Made by a program: the position numbers and the translations under genes. From Bryum argenteum (lineage: Eukaryota; Streptophyta; Bryopsida; Bryales; Bryaceae): a stretch of DNA of 64,000 nt. The DNA lies in assembly GCA_037043015.1 (NCBI GenBank), contig CM073322.1, positions 11,419,601 to 11,483,600 of the forward strand, given 5' to 3'. The notes beneath the pieces were generated by a model. That model had not been told where the DNA came from and did no database searches. It worked only from the letters and a program-made list of their open reading frames with translations. Of the stretch, positions 36,438 to 48,183 are shown piece by piece (the first letter of the stretch is position 1; each line of letters opens with the position of its first letter).

Positions 36438-37335
36438 TTAACTCTTAAAGGAGCCAAGTGTCAAAAACAACATTTTGGATGACAAGAAACAACTTTGAAG
36501 AGCCATAGATTTTTTATCCCGAGTCCGTTTTGGATGAAATCACTTCGGGTGGGTCCCAAATTATGTCTAGTTTGTGTGGTGAAGATCGTAGACCCATACA
36601 ATCAAAGTATGAATTGATGGCATGCATTTTAGTGAAGGCAACTCTTGTTTTTGAGTTATTTAACATTAGACATGTTTTGGCATTGCAAGCCAATTATGTA
36701 CAATTCAGTTTTATTTTTTCATAAATTTAAGTATGACCTCAAGGTGAAATTCAACAATTTGGTAGTTGAACGATTTTTGTTTTGAATAATTTAGCTATTG
36801 GATCTGTAATGATGTTTCTATCTTGAAAAATCTGAACAAAGTACAAGGTTATTGAGGAGATGTTTTTCAATCATCCACCATTAGAATTCAGTTTTGTTTG
36901 TTGGGTTGGATTCCAATTTGTATTTAGATTTTGTAGTAGAAACTTTAAATCCATCTCATGTGTAAGGAAGTTGAGGCATTCATTTTGATTTAGTACAGAG
37001 GGCCTAGTATTGGACATTTTTTCCTTTGTAAATTTTGAGACAATCTACATCATTGCAAGGCCATTTTTTGAGCAATGATTTTTTATATTTTTTCTTTATT
37101 TATTAATTTTTGGTTCAAAGGTGTCATTGAGATGAAGGTAAATTCTTTTGTAGTTGGTGATTTTTTTCAATGCAACAAGTCTAGTGGTAGCATTCACTTC
37201 AAAGTGAAAATATTGAGAAATTATATTGTTTTTTAAGTACTACAGGATTTTACGGTTGAGATTTATATAAGTTACCTTTGTTTCAATTTGTGACACTCAT
37301 GTTGTGCTCATTTCGCAAGAAATGGGTGTCAGATG
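36438..37335 (-). mobile_element. Inverted, diverged copy of the 48184-type TTAA element
   Basis: It begins TTAACTCTTAAAGGAGCC and then follows the inverse of the 3' part of 48184-49065: AACATTTTGGATG, AACTTTGAAGAGCCATA, GTCCGTTTTGGATGAAATCA, AAAGTATGAATT and CAAGCCAATTATGT. The right end is weak; I place it where the next TTAA terminus begins. Confidence 0.55.
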
Positions 37336-38166
37336 TTAACTCCTAAGTGCCTAAGAGAGCCAAAACGAGTTTTGGTTAATTCGGGCAGCTTTGATGGAGG
37401 TTCTAATTCTGGTATTTTGGGCTATAATTTGGTATGAGTGTGACAATACATATATACTGTATGTGGTGAAATGTGCAATGAAAAACTCCAATTTTAGAAA
37501 TTTGTTATGCAGACTCTAGTTTTCAAGCCCGGAAAGGCCAACAAAAGAGAAAAACAATTAGTGCTTCTAGAATTTTTTTTGGAAGTTTGTTTTTGATGAT
37601 ACTTCCACCTAAATTTTCAAAGATTCTGATCTGAGACTTTTACCAATGTCAAAAGAGGAGCCTTTAAAACACACACTACAATAAACTTCAAATTCTGCAT
37701 CAACTTTGATCATTATTAAAGTTGACATGGTGAAGATTTTAGCGGTTGACAATTTTTATGGTAGAACTCATGGTAGTTAACTAAGAGATCTTACGGTTGA
37801 AAGTAGAGAAAAGTATTAAGGTTTTTGACCATATCTCAATTCCAACAAGAACACACAATTAAGCATTTATGCACTTGGCTAAGTGCACTAATTTCAACAA
37901 CTAAACCACAAGAATTTGCCTGGAATTGGGTTTTTTTTTTTTTTTTTTTTTTTTATAAATTCAAAATCTCACACATTCAATTTAAATATTTCTCATATTT
38001 TCAAATTGGAGTAGAAAGTAGGCTTCATAAAATTAGCTAGAATCAAGTTCAAACAATATTATTTTAATGATTCCAATCTCGATTTGGAGCTAGAGCTAGA
38101 ATCTAGGAAATCAGAAGAAATTATTCAAATCGTCATTGTGGTCACTTTAGCAAACTTTAGGGGTTA
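37336..38166 (-). mobile_element. Inverted, diverged copy of the 54860-type TTAA element
   Basis: It starts TTAACTCCTAAGTGCC and follows the inverse of 54860-55444 through TTCGGGCAGCTTTGATGG, TACTGTATGTGGTGAAATG, GACTCTAGTTTTCAAGCC and GATCTTACGGTTGAAAG. The right terminus, ACTTTAGGGGTTAG, is displaced by about 340 bp of extra sequence including a T run. Confidence 0.5.
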
Positions 38167-38455
38167 GGTAATTAAATACCTTCAAGCGGTGTATACGCAC
38201 ACAACCTTCAATTTTTAATTTTTAGTTTTAAATTAAAGGATAAAATTCAAATTAGGGTTTAGAGTGCGTAGGGGGTATAGTGGCGATGGTTTGTGGTAGC
38301 ACAAGGTGGGGTTTGAGAGGGAATGGGATTTGAAAAGGGTAATTGTAGATGTGGAATTCGGAGAAAAGAAACCTTTAGTTGCAATAACAACTATGCATAA
38401 TCACACCCCTTACTAGGCCTAAACCCTATAAACGAGAACCGGCAAAAATAAAAAA

Positions 38456-39095
38456 TGAAGAGGTGTGTGGCCACACATTCCTTGTTGGGCCTAAACACTA
38501 AAGTCCAAATCTAAATTTTTTTGGGAGAAAAAATAATAATAATAAAAAAAAATAAAAATAAAAATTATTAAGAGGTGTGCGTCACACACACACTGGGTCT
38601 GGGCCTAAATGCTCAAATCCAAATCTAAATTTTTTGGAAAAAAAAATTATATATATATGGAAAAAAAAATTATATATATATATATTAAGAGGTGTGCACC
38701 CGCACACCCCTTCTTGAGCCTAAACGCTCAAATCCAAATAAAAAAAAATTGGGAAAAAAAAAAAAAAATAATAATATTAATATTAATATTATTAAGAGGT
38801 GTCTGACCACACCTCTTGCTAGGCCTAAATGCTCAAATCCAAATCTAAATTTTTGGGAAAAAAAAAAAAAAAAAAAAAAAAAGAAAGAAAGAAAGAAAGA
38901 AAGAAGGAGGAAAGAGGTGTGCACCCGCACACCCCTTGCTGGGCCTAAACGCTCAAATCCAAATAAAAAAAATTTTGGGGAAAAAAAAAATAAATAAAAA
39001 TAAAAAAATAAATAATAATAATATTAAAATTATTAAGAGGTGTGCGGCCGCACACCTCTTGCTGGGCCTAAACGCTCAAATCCAAATTTTTTTGG

Positions 39096-39137
<42 letters not shown>

Positions 39138-39183
39138 TGTGCAGCCAGCCGCACACCCCTTGCTCGACCTGAATGCTGAAATC

Positions 39184-39200
<17 letters not shown>
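38456..39200. repeat. Tandem array of palindrome-bearing units (7 copies, about 99-123 bp apart)
   Basis: Each unit has a palindrome of the type AAGAGGTGTGC..GCACACCTCTT, then a fixed TTGCTGGGCCTAAACGCTCA-like stretch, ATCCAAATC, and an A- or AT-rich spacer. Units start near 38460, 38572, 38691, 38797, 38914, 39037 and 39136. The copy at 39035-39060 is a perfect 26-bp palindrome. Another isolated copy lies at about 39594. The long A runs make this a difficult region to assemble. Confidence 0.85.
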
Positions 39201-39221
<21 letters not shown>

Positions 39222-39331
39222 AATTTTTGGCGGTTGTGGCGGCTGATGAGTGATGACGTCATTCAAACCCTAATTCCAGCAAACATACTAAGGTGTAGAA
39301 TAAAAGGAGAAGGTGAGATTAGTATGTGGTA

Positions 39332-39475
39332 GTTGTGAGGTTTGAGAGATGAAGTGGTTGAGAGGTTTGAAAGATGAAGTGGTTGTGAGGTTTGAGAGAT
39401 GAAGTGGTTGTGAGGTTTGAGAGATGAAGTGGTTGTGAGGTTTGAGAGATGAAGTGGTTGTGAGGTTTGAGAGAA
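39332..39475. repeat. Minisatellite, 25-bp unit
   Basis: The unit TGAGGTTTGAGAGATGAAGT plus GGTTG repeats about five and a half times with very few differences. Confidence 0.9.
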
Positions 39476-39729
39476 ATGAGAATAAGATATGAGAGGTGGT
39501 AGTAGGGTTTGGGAGAAGAAATAGAAGAAATTAGGAAGATTTTGCAAAACCCTAATTATTGACGGCTGCAACGTCTAAAAACCCTAAACCTAGGGGTGTG
39601 CGCCCGCACACCCCTTGCCATGCTGAAATATTTAAAAAAAAAAAAAATTGAAAAAAAAAAGAATTGAAAAAAAAAAGAATTGAAAAAAAAAAGAAAAAAA
39701 AAACAAAAAAAAAAAAAAAAAACAACCTT

Positions 39730-42402
39730 GGCGGCTCATGCCCTACAGTATAATACATCCTAATTAAATGGATGTTCATTAATTTTTGACCTTTGTTACA
39801 TTTTACTCCGTTTATATTATTACTTTTTATAAGATATTATATTGTACCATGAAAATATTTTTTTTAAAAAAAAACTAATTAAAAATGAAATTTGTGAATC
39901 TTGCACGCAATGGCGATCGTGTTACGCAAGTGCACTTTTAAATGGCGAAGTGCATGAATGCTTAATTGCGTGTTCAAGGTGGTCAAAAATTGAGGATTTT
40001 GAGGTTTTGAGACCCAAATCTTGCCTTGGGCACTTAGGAGTCAAACAACATAGTCAACATTGTGTAAAAGAAGTATTTTTAATTGCTAACAAAAACATTT
40101 TTCTAACATGTTTTTCCAAGAAGTATACCAAGTCAATTATGCGCATGCAAAATTTTAGAAACTAATTACCCTATTTAAATTTTCATGAAATGTATTAAAA
40201 TATTAATTACGAAAAGATATGGTAAAACATGCATACCATAAAGCATATATGGTATCCTGGGGAAAATTTGAACATTGATGAGATGCCTTCACAAATTTGT
40301 GAAAATTTGGCAACTTGTTCTGTTAAAAAAATTGGCATTTCAAATTTAGAAAATATTTAAAGAAAAAATATGTAAAATCACTAAAAATATTTTGAACCCT
40401 GCCATTTATTAGTCTTTTGGAGTCTCCCCTTGTAGAATAAATACAAGTTCAACTTGAAAATTTGATTGTAAATTTAGCTCAACCCATACTTCAACTAACA
40501 GTTTTTTAAAAATATCTTCAAACTAAATAATTTCTAAATGTTTGTCTTAGTAAAAGAATCTCATACTCTCTACGGTGACAGTAATTCCACAAACCCATTC
40601 TATATGATTGTAAGTTGTCATCCCTTTGCACCTTTCTTTTGTAAGGCTTGTTATGGAAATGTTTATACATATATGTATATATAATTTTTTTCCCTTTTTT
40701 GCCTTTTTATTCTAAGACATATGTAAAGCTTGTGGCTTTCTGTGAGGCACTTGTGGCATTGAGTATCTATGATGGATCAACTCCACAACCGCAAGTCACT
40801 CTTGGAACTTTATAGGGTGGAATTCTAACTTCTTGTGCCCTCTTACTTTTAGAAATTTTCCTGTTTTACAACCAGTAGTTGTTGCTCCTTCTTCATTGTG
40901 AGCAAAAATGTGCACTATATCAACAATTTTTCAAGGCAACTTGTTTTATGGACGGATGTGTTGCATTTTCTTTTTTTCAAGTAGTTCAGCCTTATCCTCC
41001 TTCTTTATACACAATTTCCATTTACACCAGTAGGAATCGGTATCTATACTTTTCTTGGAAGAGATTTCCACAATGACATACATGTGCTTTTATTTTTAAA
41101 TCTTAGTGTCTTTGGATTAATTCACGATTGTTGATTTTCTTTAAATTATTCTTCAAATCTTCTTTAAATTGTACTACTTGTGTATGATGGCCTACTTCAT
41201 TTTATTTATATATATATATCATTGTGGGCAAATTTTTGAATACCATTTTTACTAGTGTTCGTAATTTTACTATTTATATGGTCATCTCAATTTGAGGTAG
41301 TTCTAAGAAGTATGAAAGTTTATTTTGAGGCTCGGCATTCCTGGCAACTATGGCAACAACAAGCACTCTTATTGCGTCACTTTGTTTTTGGCCGATGCCT
41401 TTACCCAACTTGTCCTCATGCCAAATAGATTTGGAAGCTTTCAATTCGAAAGGCCTATTTTGATAAATAACAAAAATCTCCACAACAATCAAATTCACAA
41501 GAAGTATTCTAAACATGGTCAAAAGGTGGAGGAGAAGCCTTTTTGATGACTTGCAATACTTCTTAGGGCCCCCGATAGTATGCTTAAGCCCTTAAGGAAA
41601 TCTTTTACGCCATGGATTAGGAGAATAAGCATTTGACCCTTGATAACAGAATTGACCATTTCATAACTGGTGCTGAATTCCACATGCGTACTACATACGC
41701 CAAATAGTAATAATAAATAAATAAATTATGCCAAGAATTTGGTAAGTCTAGTTTCGTTTGCAATTCCCAAAGCTTCATTTGGCCATGTAGGTTTTTTATT
41801 TATAAGCAATTAAACACAAACATGGAAAAATCTTTCTGCATAATGGTAGAAGCAAGCTTCAAAATGCAGTTTTCAAACTAATGAGATTGCGAAATTGGAA
41901 AAGGGTGGGCACAAACTTGGAATGTTGATATTTGTAGAAGGGCAAGGACAATCAAAGATCATTTATGATTCCTTAGGGCAGTGCCCAATACCAATTCCCA
42001 ATCCAAAAAGGTTATTCCTTCTATTGTGACGTGTTTGTCAAATGGCGATGGTACTTATGAGTGATTACTTTCTAGTGCAATATGTATCAAAGAATAAGTA
42101 AGGTACCAGGTTCCTCCAAGCAACCCATCATTTTAAGCCTAACTAAAATTATGACGATGTTTTCCATTGGATTTATGCCCTATTGAGATTTTTGAAGTAC
42201 TTTCACTCATTGCAAGCCTCACACGTAATTTTGAAGACCTCCAAAATTGTGATGGTGACTACAAATAGTGTAGGTAATTATATTTTTGCATAGTGTATTT
42301 CATTCCAGCCGTATTTTAAACTTTGTATGAAATCCCAAGGCTTGCTCAAATGCATGGGGTTCCCAATGCCTGCCGTAATAATTCATCACCATTTGTGAGA
42401 TA
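39730..42402. other. AT-rich intergenic stretch
   Basis: No recognised gene. Several frames of 60-107 codons on either strand lack family resemblance and overlap each other. I saw no terminal repeats. Confidence 0.4.
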
Positions 42403-42997
42403 CAGTGGTACTTGGATTAGATAAACATTTTTGGACAGACAAAACCACTTGGATTAGATAAACATTTTTGGACAGACAAAAGGAACAGCATTATTAACCC
42501 CTAAACGCCCAAGGGGGGGTAAAGTTCCTAACAATTGGTAATAATGCTGATTTTTTCAAAACTGCGTAAAAACAAATAAAAGCTGAAAATGGAAAATCCA
42601 ACCGTAGGATCTTCTTTGGAGCATGGCAATTAGTATGACCTCCAAGTTGCATGCCATTTGGAGGTATGGATTTCAAGATCCATGCAAAAAAGGGGTGAAG
42701 ATCACACCACCAAAACTTTCATGAAAAATCTCTTTCGCCCACTCTCACAAATTGAGGATCAAGGTTTTTACTATTTATCCAAGGAGGGAGTAGAGTAAAC
42801 CCACCGAGGAGTTGAGCAAAAAAAACGGCGGATGAAAAATTGATGGGATGAAAACGGGATTGTGCACCAAAGACGGAGCCTCACATCCAGAATGTCGAAA
42901 AACGACACTGTGGGCGCTTAAGGGTTAACTAGACGTTGCTCTTAAGGGTTAACTAGACGTTGATCTTAACGCTGTTGATCTTATCCAAGTACCACTA
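42403..42997. mobile_element. pogo/mariner-like miniature element
   Basis: (C/T)AGTGGTACTTGGAT(T/A)AGAT inverted ends are flanked by TA (42401-42402, 42998-42999). A CAGTGGTAC-type end with TA target duplication is known from pogo/Tigger elements of the Tc1/mariner superfamily. The left end contains a 37-bp direct duplication (42410-42481), and the inner right flank a duplication of CTTAAGGGTTAACTAGACGT. It is interrupted by a TTAA element. Confidence 0.6.
42494..42928 (+). mobile_element. TTAA-ended miniature transposon nested in the pogo-like element
   Basis: Left end TTAACCCCTAAACGCCCAAG and right end GTGGGCGCTTAAGGGTTAA. The last 45 bp, including AATGTCGAAAAACGACA, match the end of 48184-49065, but the 435-bp interior is shorter and different. 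Confidence 0.75.
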
Positions 42998-43580
42998 TAA
43001 CAAGGTTCGAAGTTGAGATTTTCTTTTCTTCAAAAAAGGAAAAGTATTGTTTTCAAGACCAACAAATCCATTAAGAAAATGCATTTGACTTGGCACCCTT
43101 GGTCCTAGACAAGTAAGCTACATGTCTTCATAACAGAGAACCAGGAACAGAAGTATCAACACAGATTGAGGGGGAACAAATCTGGGCGGAAAAATGGAAA
43201 AGTTGCAACTACCGTCCCATCCCAACAATAAGCTTACAAATGTCCAACACGCCAAAGCTCATGCATGTCCTTTGCTTAATAATCCAGCAACAACAACAGG
43301 GGACAAACCAACACTTGGCAAAAGCATGTAGAAGCGAAACTACAGTTAAACTAAACTACTCGTATATCATATGTTACACTTTGTAAACAAAAAGCACTGC
43401 CACCTCTTCTATCTCGAAAACTGCGTTCGTAAGGTACACTCAAGAATACTTCAACAGCCATAATAGTGTACAAAGCTTGCTCCTCCACAAATCCATAGTC
43501 TCAGCATGTGTGGACTCAAAGCCGTATTGCAGAAATACGATTAAAGAGACGGCTCTCCGGGAGTATTACAAGTCTTGTGC

Positions 43581-46004
43581 TTATGCGTAAAAGGAGACGG
43601 CTCTGCGGGAGTAATAGGAGTCAGCTTGGTCCAAGTTGGACCGGGACTGAACACGAGCATAAGAGTCAGCTTGATCCAGGCTGGGTCTGTTATGCGATGC
43701 TCGGGTGAACTGGGGTCCGCCAAGAGAGGGCACTCGGTCCACGGCCACCTTGCGCACGTTTTCGTACTCGTCGTTCTGGAGTGCATGAGCAATCTTCGGT
43801 ACCATGGCGTTTCTCTCGTTCTCGTTCGCGAACGATGTCATGAGTCCCAAGTACTGGTGCACTTCGTGTGGTTTTAATCCCTCCAGCAGGTATGGGAGTA
43901 GTCTTGAGTGCATGGTTTCCATCACCATGAAAGCTTGCACTACCATCGGTTGTTGTCTCCGCATTCCGTATCCTGCTGCTTGGAGAAGCGGCAGTTGCTC
44001 TTTCTCTTCCTCTTGAAAGTGTTCCTTCACATGAGCCTGCACAAAATCACGAAGCATGGAATCATTGCTGTGGGGTGCAGGTTTCTAAATTGAATGCAGA
44101 ATGTGTGATGATCTTTCCATTTGAGTGATATCCGAATTCTAAGTTTCTAGCACGCAGGGAACAGTGATACGAGGAATCATTCGTGTTAATTTAGACAGGT
44201 TCCTAAATTGGATGCAGAATATTTGATGATTGTTTTTTTCCATTTTCGGAACGAAGTCTGATTTGGTGCTTACCACGAAAGCTACGACGCGCTCAGCAAG
44301 GGAAGTCAGTGCTTCCCGGTGGTCACGGTTGCCTTGTCTCAAGGCCATCACTCCTTTTATATCCTCCCGAATCCCATTCATTACCGGTAAATCCCGCGCG
44401 TGATCCCTCAATGCAGATTCGGTCAAAGCTGTTGAAGGAAAACAAAGAATACACTGTTAAATCTGTGACGAAACATCTCACACCTGGAGCAAATTTTCTC
44501 TTCAACTCATATGTTGAAAAAATATACAAAATCATTCACTTGAACGAACCAATTTCGCCTATCGGGAATCGAGCCTTACTATTTTGAGCGGCATAAATGT
44601 ATCTTGATAGACACCACAATCAGCTTCAAAAGACTCCTGATTTAGAGTTTCCAGTTATGTGTAATAAATGATCAGTTAAGAGGAGAAAGTGAAGACTCTT
44701 GGTTGAGGTTTGCAATTGTGTAAAACGATGATCTGTTAAAAGGAGAGGGTACGTAGGGACATAGCGGAGTCAAGGTCGGTACCTTGGTTAGCCGATTCGA
44801 GGGCAGGAAAGATGATACGCTCCTCCATCTGAGCATGCTCTTGCAGAAACTCCAATAAGCTGTTATACACTTTCGGCAGTTCTTTCAACTTCGTCCCAAG
44901 GACAGTCCGTTCCATGACATCCAAATTCGCTTTCGTATTGTTATCATTGAACTCCTGCACAAGCTTCGCAAACGCCTCCAAATGCCAAACAATACTCTTG
45001 TGCTGCAAAAGCGCCAAACTAACAATCGGCTGGGGCAGTTTCTCAATGCTCGCTTTGACGAGTATGGTTTTCGACAGATCGATACCCACTTGCACAGGCT
45101 TATAAACCTTGAACGTGCACATGTTCGCTTTGTAAGCAGCCAATCTCAAATGCTTAGACGGATTAAGCTCGAACCCACGAACATAAGTGACAAGGTCCAT
45201 CAAAGATAAAAACGGGATGAGGTAAACATCTACAAGAGTGAACTTCGCTCCCAAAAAGAATCTGCCCTTTTTGTAATACGACTCCAGTCCGGTGTTTAAC
45301 TGAGTTAGTGATTCATTCAGCCGAAGCTCCAGAGCGTTTTGTTGATATGGGTCGCCGTTTTGGAGTGCTTCCTCGATGACTGCTGTGAAGATATCTCGAA
45401 TGTAAGCCACCCACTTTGCGACCTCTTTCTCGCAGCCAGCGGGCACTAATGGTGGATTCTCGAAGCTTTCTTCAATGTAGGCCAAGATGGCGTCCACTGA
45501 GCCTGTAATTTTGTGATCGCCGTGTTCGAAGACGGGAAACTTGCCGTCGGGACTCAAGCTTGCCAAATTCTCGCCTCTGCAGTTTCGAAGATCGTCTGGC
45601 ATCACCAACGATGCCTCCACTGGCACACCCTGTAACCCAAACCCCAAAATCCACAATTGAGCTTACAAACTCCCAGAGAAAAAAGACTGTGATCCAGCAC
45701 CAGCGATGCTTCCACTGACATCGAAACCCCAAATTCCATAATTGAGTTCACCATGATTGAGACCACCGATCATTGTAAGCAGCGTTTAATGAGCTGACAG
45801 GGATTAAGAGAAAAGGAGGATTGGTGGTACCTTGTGTAAAAGCGCAATGCGCACACGTTGAGTATAAGGGCATGTGACATCGCCAACGAGCTTCACTTTG
45901 CTTTCGTCGTCATCGATGTACGGTGGCGAAGAATGCCAAGATGGCACTACAACTGACTTCCTATCCACTCTCTGATTAGCTGGCTTCGCGCAGCATGCTC
46001 CCAT
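43581..46004 (-). CDS. Glutathione S-transferase fused to a hemerythrin domain (GSTH class)
   Basis: Four exons on the minus strand: 46004-45831, 45629-44783, 44428-44274, 44036-43581, closing in frame to 543 aa. The N-terminus MGACCAKP is a classic myristoylation plus palmitoylation signal, so membrane attachment is likely. A thioredoxin-fold GST domain follows with CPYTQR (Cys45), as in cysteine-type GSTs, then LSPDGKFPVFEHGDHKITGS and an all-helical GST C-domain (GRFFLGAKFTLVDVYLIPFL). From about residue 240 there is a hemerythrin-like four-helix domain with metal-ligand motifs: QHKSIVWHLEAF, QEHAQMEERIIFPALE, LRDHARDLP and AHVKEHFQEEE. The C-terminus carries a degenerate repeat (SLDQADSY, NLDQADSY). 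GST-hemerythrin fusions are reported from the moss Physcomitrium. The reaction is unknown, but a redox or oxygen/iron-linked role is suggested by the domains. Confidence 0.9.
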
Positions 46005-48183
46005 TGCGAATGACGCTCCAACTTCAGAGGCTCGCCTACTCTAAAGAACTATCGATTGAACCACCACTCTAAAGAACTATCGATTAAACCACCAGTCCAT
46101 GAAATTGGCCATTGCGCTTCGTCTCGCTCCTTCCGGAGGGGAGAGCCTCAAACTAGAAGAGCACTCTACTACTATGAACGAAGAGCTCCGAGGTCCGCCA
46201 TGAAAGCTCCATCACGCACACAATTGCCTGCCACGTAGAAATGGTCGTCAATACCAAAAAACACACGCGTTCTTGATAGGCTCAAACAGCGCGCTGCCTT
46301 CTTCTCTCACTTCAATCACCAAGCTTGACCAAAATAGAAAAAAATGATATTATGCTGTAAATTCTTGCAGCGAAAGAGTCCACTCTCAACTCCTCAAACT
46401 TTGTTCCATAGGTTAACAACCCTGGCAGAAACTAGAAACTCAACGTTCATCTTTATTGCCCCGTGCGAACACAGAACACGAGAACGATGCACAATTGTCA
46501 GGCTGCTCCCCATCACTCAAGAATCTAACGGCAAAAGAAAATCACCCGCCCGCAACAAACAACAACAAAAAGGCAATTCTTGTCTCCAAGAACACAGTCT
46601 TTCCCTACCTTAAAAACGCACCCAATTCTGCTGCTTCATAACAAAAACGCTGTCTCAGAACTCGAGTGTTGCTGCAGCAAATCGGTCACAGCTCAAGAAG
46701 GGAGAACTGCGTGAGAGAAATGTGTGTGCATCAACTTGGTGGTGGCGAAAACATCGTGGAAAGTAAATGAATACAGCAACATCGGGAAAGTTAATGGATG
46801 CTTCAGTGTTGTTAAATGCTTGGATCAGAGGAGGTCTAAATGAGGTTTGCTTTCATTGCGGGGGGGGGGGGGTAATGGTGGACTTTCATCCATGGTGCAG
46901 GAGGTGTAAATTAGTATTGTAAAAGAGTGATGGGCTTTAAATGGGAGTGCCTCGAGATACTTTTCTCCAGATGGCTACTCATGATTGTGTTGCCTTGTAT
47001 GCTCTCTCAGGAGACTTGCGGACGCTGACACGCTCTGGAGTTGCGTCCTTTTGTGCCCCTCTGCTCCCTCCCTCCCTCCCTCGGTCCCTAGCTTGTTCTT
47101 TACTGCCATGCTTATCATCATGCTTGCGTTGGATTGTGCCCTCCCCAACGTGTTTTCATCCGCTTTTTTCATCCGGGGTTACCGGAATGGGTTGTAGGTA
47201 CAGTACCAGGATCTTGGAATGGGTTAACAGAGTCTCTCGAATGGTTTCGTTTTGGGGTAAGCGCCATTTTGTCCTTACTCTTTAGCACCCCATTTTCATT
47301 TGTTCCATTCTTGGTAGAATTAACTCATTATCATAGATAGGAGTAAGTTTTCTGGTGATGTAAAACGCCTTCGTGTACATTCCATATATGATGAAAGGTT
47401 TTGCACATGAAAGCATTTTGAACAAACCAGTTATTTGGGTGAGAATAGCTAAATTTAGGGAGAAAGGTCAATATCACTTTCCAATAAAGTGACTATATGA
47501 CTTTGAGTGCCGACGAGAAAAGAACCCTTGATTGGCCGACTTTGAGCTCCGACAAGAAAGAACTCTTGACGAGCCGACTTTGGGTTCCGACAAGAAAGAA
47601 CCCTTCACTCGCCAAAGGTAGCGGCTCCCTTAGCCCTTGCTACCGACACCCATCCTACTCCGCCCATCCATGTCAAAACTCAAGTGACATTTAGTACGAC
47701 GGATTAGTGTGAAAGGGTACTAAATGTAGGAGTCTTGTTGCTAATTTATTGAGACAATTTAACGGGCTAACAGTGGGGTGGGTCACTTGAGATGGCGATT
47801 ACATGAGGCCTTATATCTCATGTAATAAAGCAAGCACATGTTGAATTTTGATAAGTAAAGAAACATGATAGCGCTTTTGTGAAAAGACTTTTCTCTTTCA
47901 CCTATCCTATATGTACGCATTCAACTTATATAATAACCAAGGCTTGTATGTTCATTGTCAGTTGCACAGTCAAAGTGTTAACAACGAGTGCTAAGGGCAC
48001 TGACTAGTAGCCCTCTTTATCGTCTTGAGGATACCTTCACGCAGTAAGCAACAAGAAGATTCCTCATGGACCCCATTGGGATACTTGGTTGCTAATGTTT
48101 TACAATTCACATTGCACTACCTAAAGTTTAAAGAGGTGAAAGGATCCCTTAGGAATAAATTCCATAACAATTAAAGTTTTAGC
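46005..48183. other. Promoter side of the GST-hemerythrin gene and intergenic DNA
   Basis: The 46005-46800 part is probably promoter and 5' flank. It includes a G run near 46861. A CT-rich stretch (CCCTCCCTCCCTCC) lies near 47070. No other gene is visible. Confidence 0.4.
47499..47613. repeat. Short tandem repeat, unit 38-39 bp, 3 copies
   Basis: GACTTTGAG(T/C) then CCGACAAGAAAGAACCCTTG-type units repeat at 47499, 47538 and 47576. Confidence 0.75.

Noticed and set aside
38609-39266. Lysine-rich and phenylalanine-rich frames on both strands
   Set aside because: They come from poly-A/poly-T spacers in the palindrome array.
41274-41546. Overlapping frames on both strands that at first looked like a transposon polyprotein piece
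   Set aside because: No recognisable catalytic motif or domain order was found, and both strands are equally open.
47497-47694. 65-codon frame with a 13-residue repeat
   Set aside because: It is explained by the 38-39-bp tandem repeat; one unit is 38 bp, which breaks the peptide periodicity.
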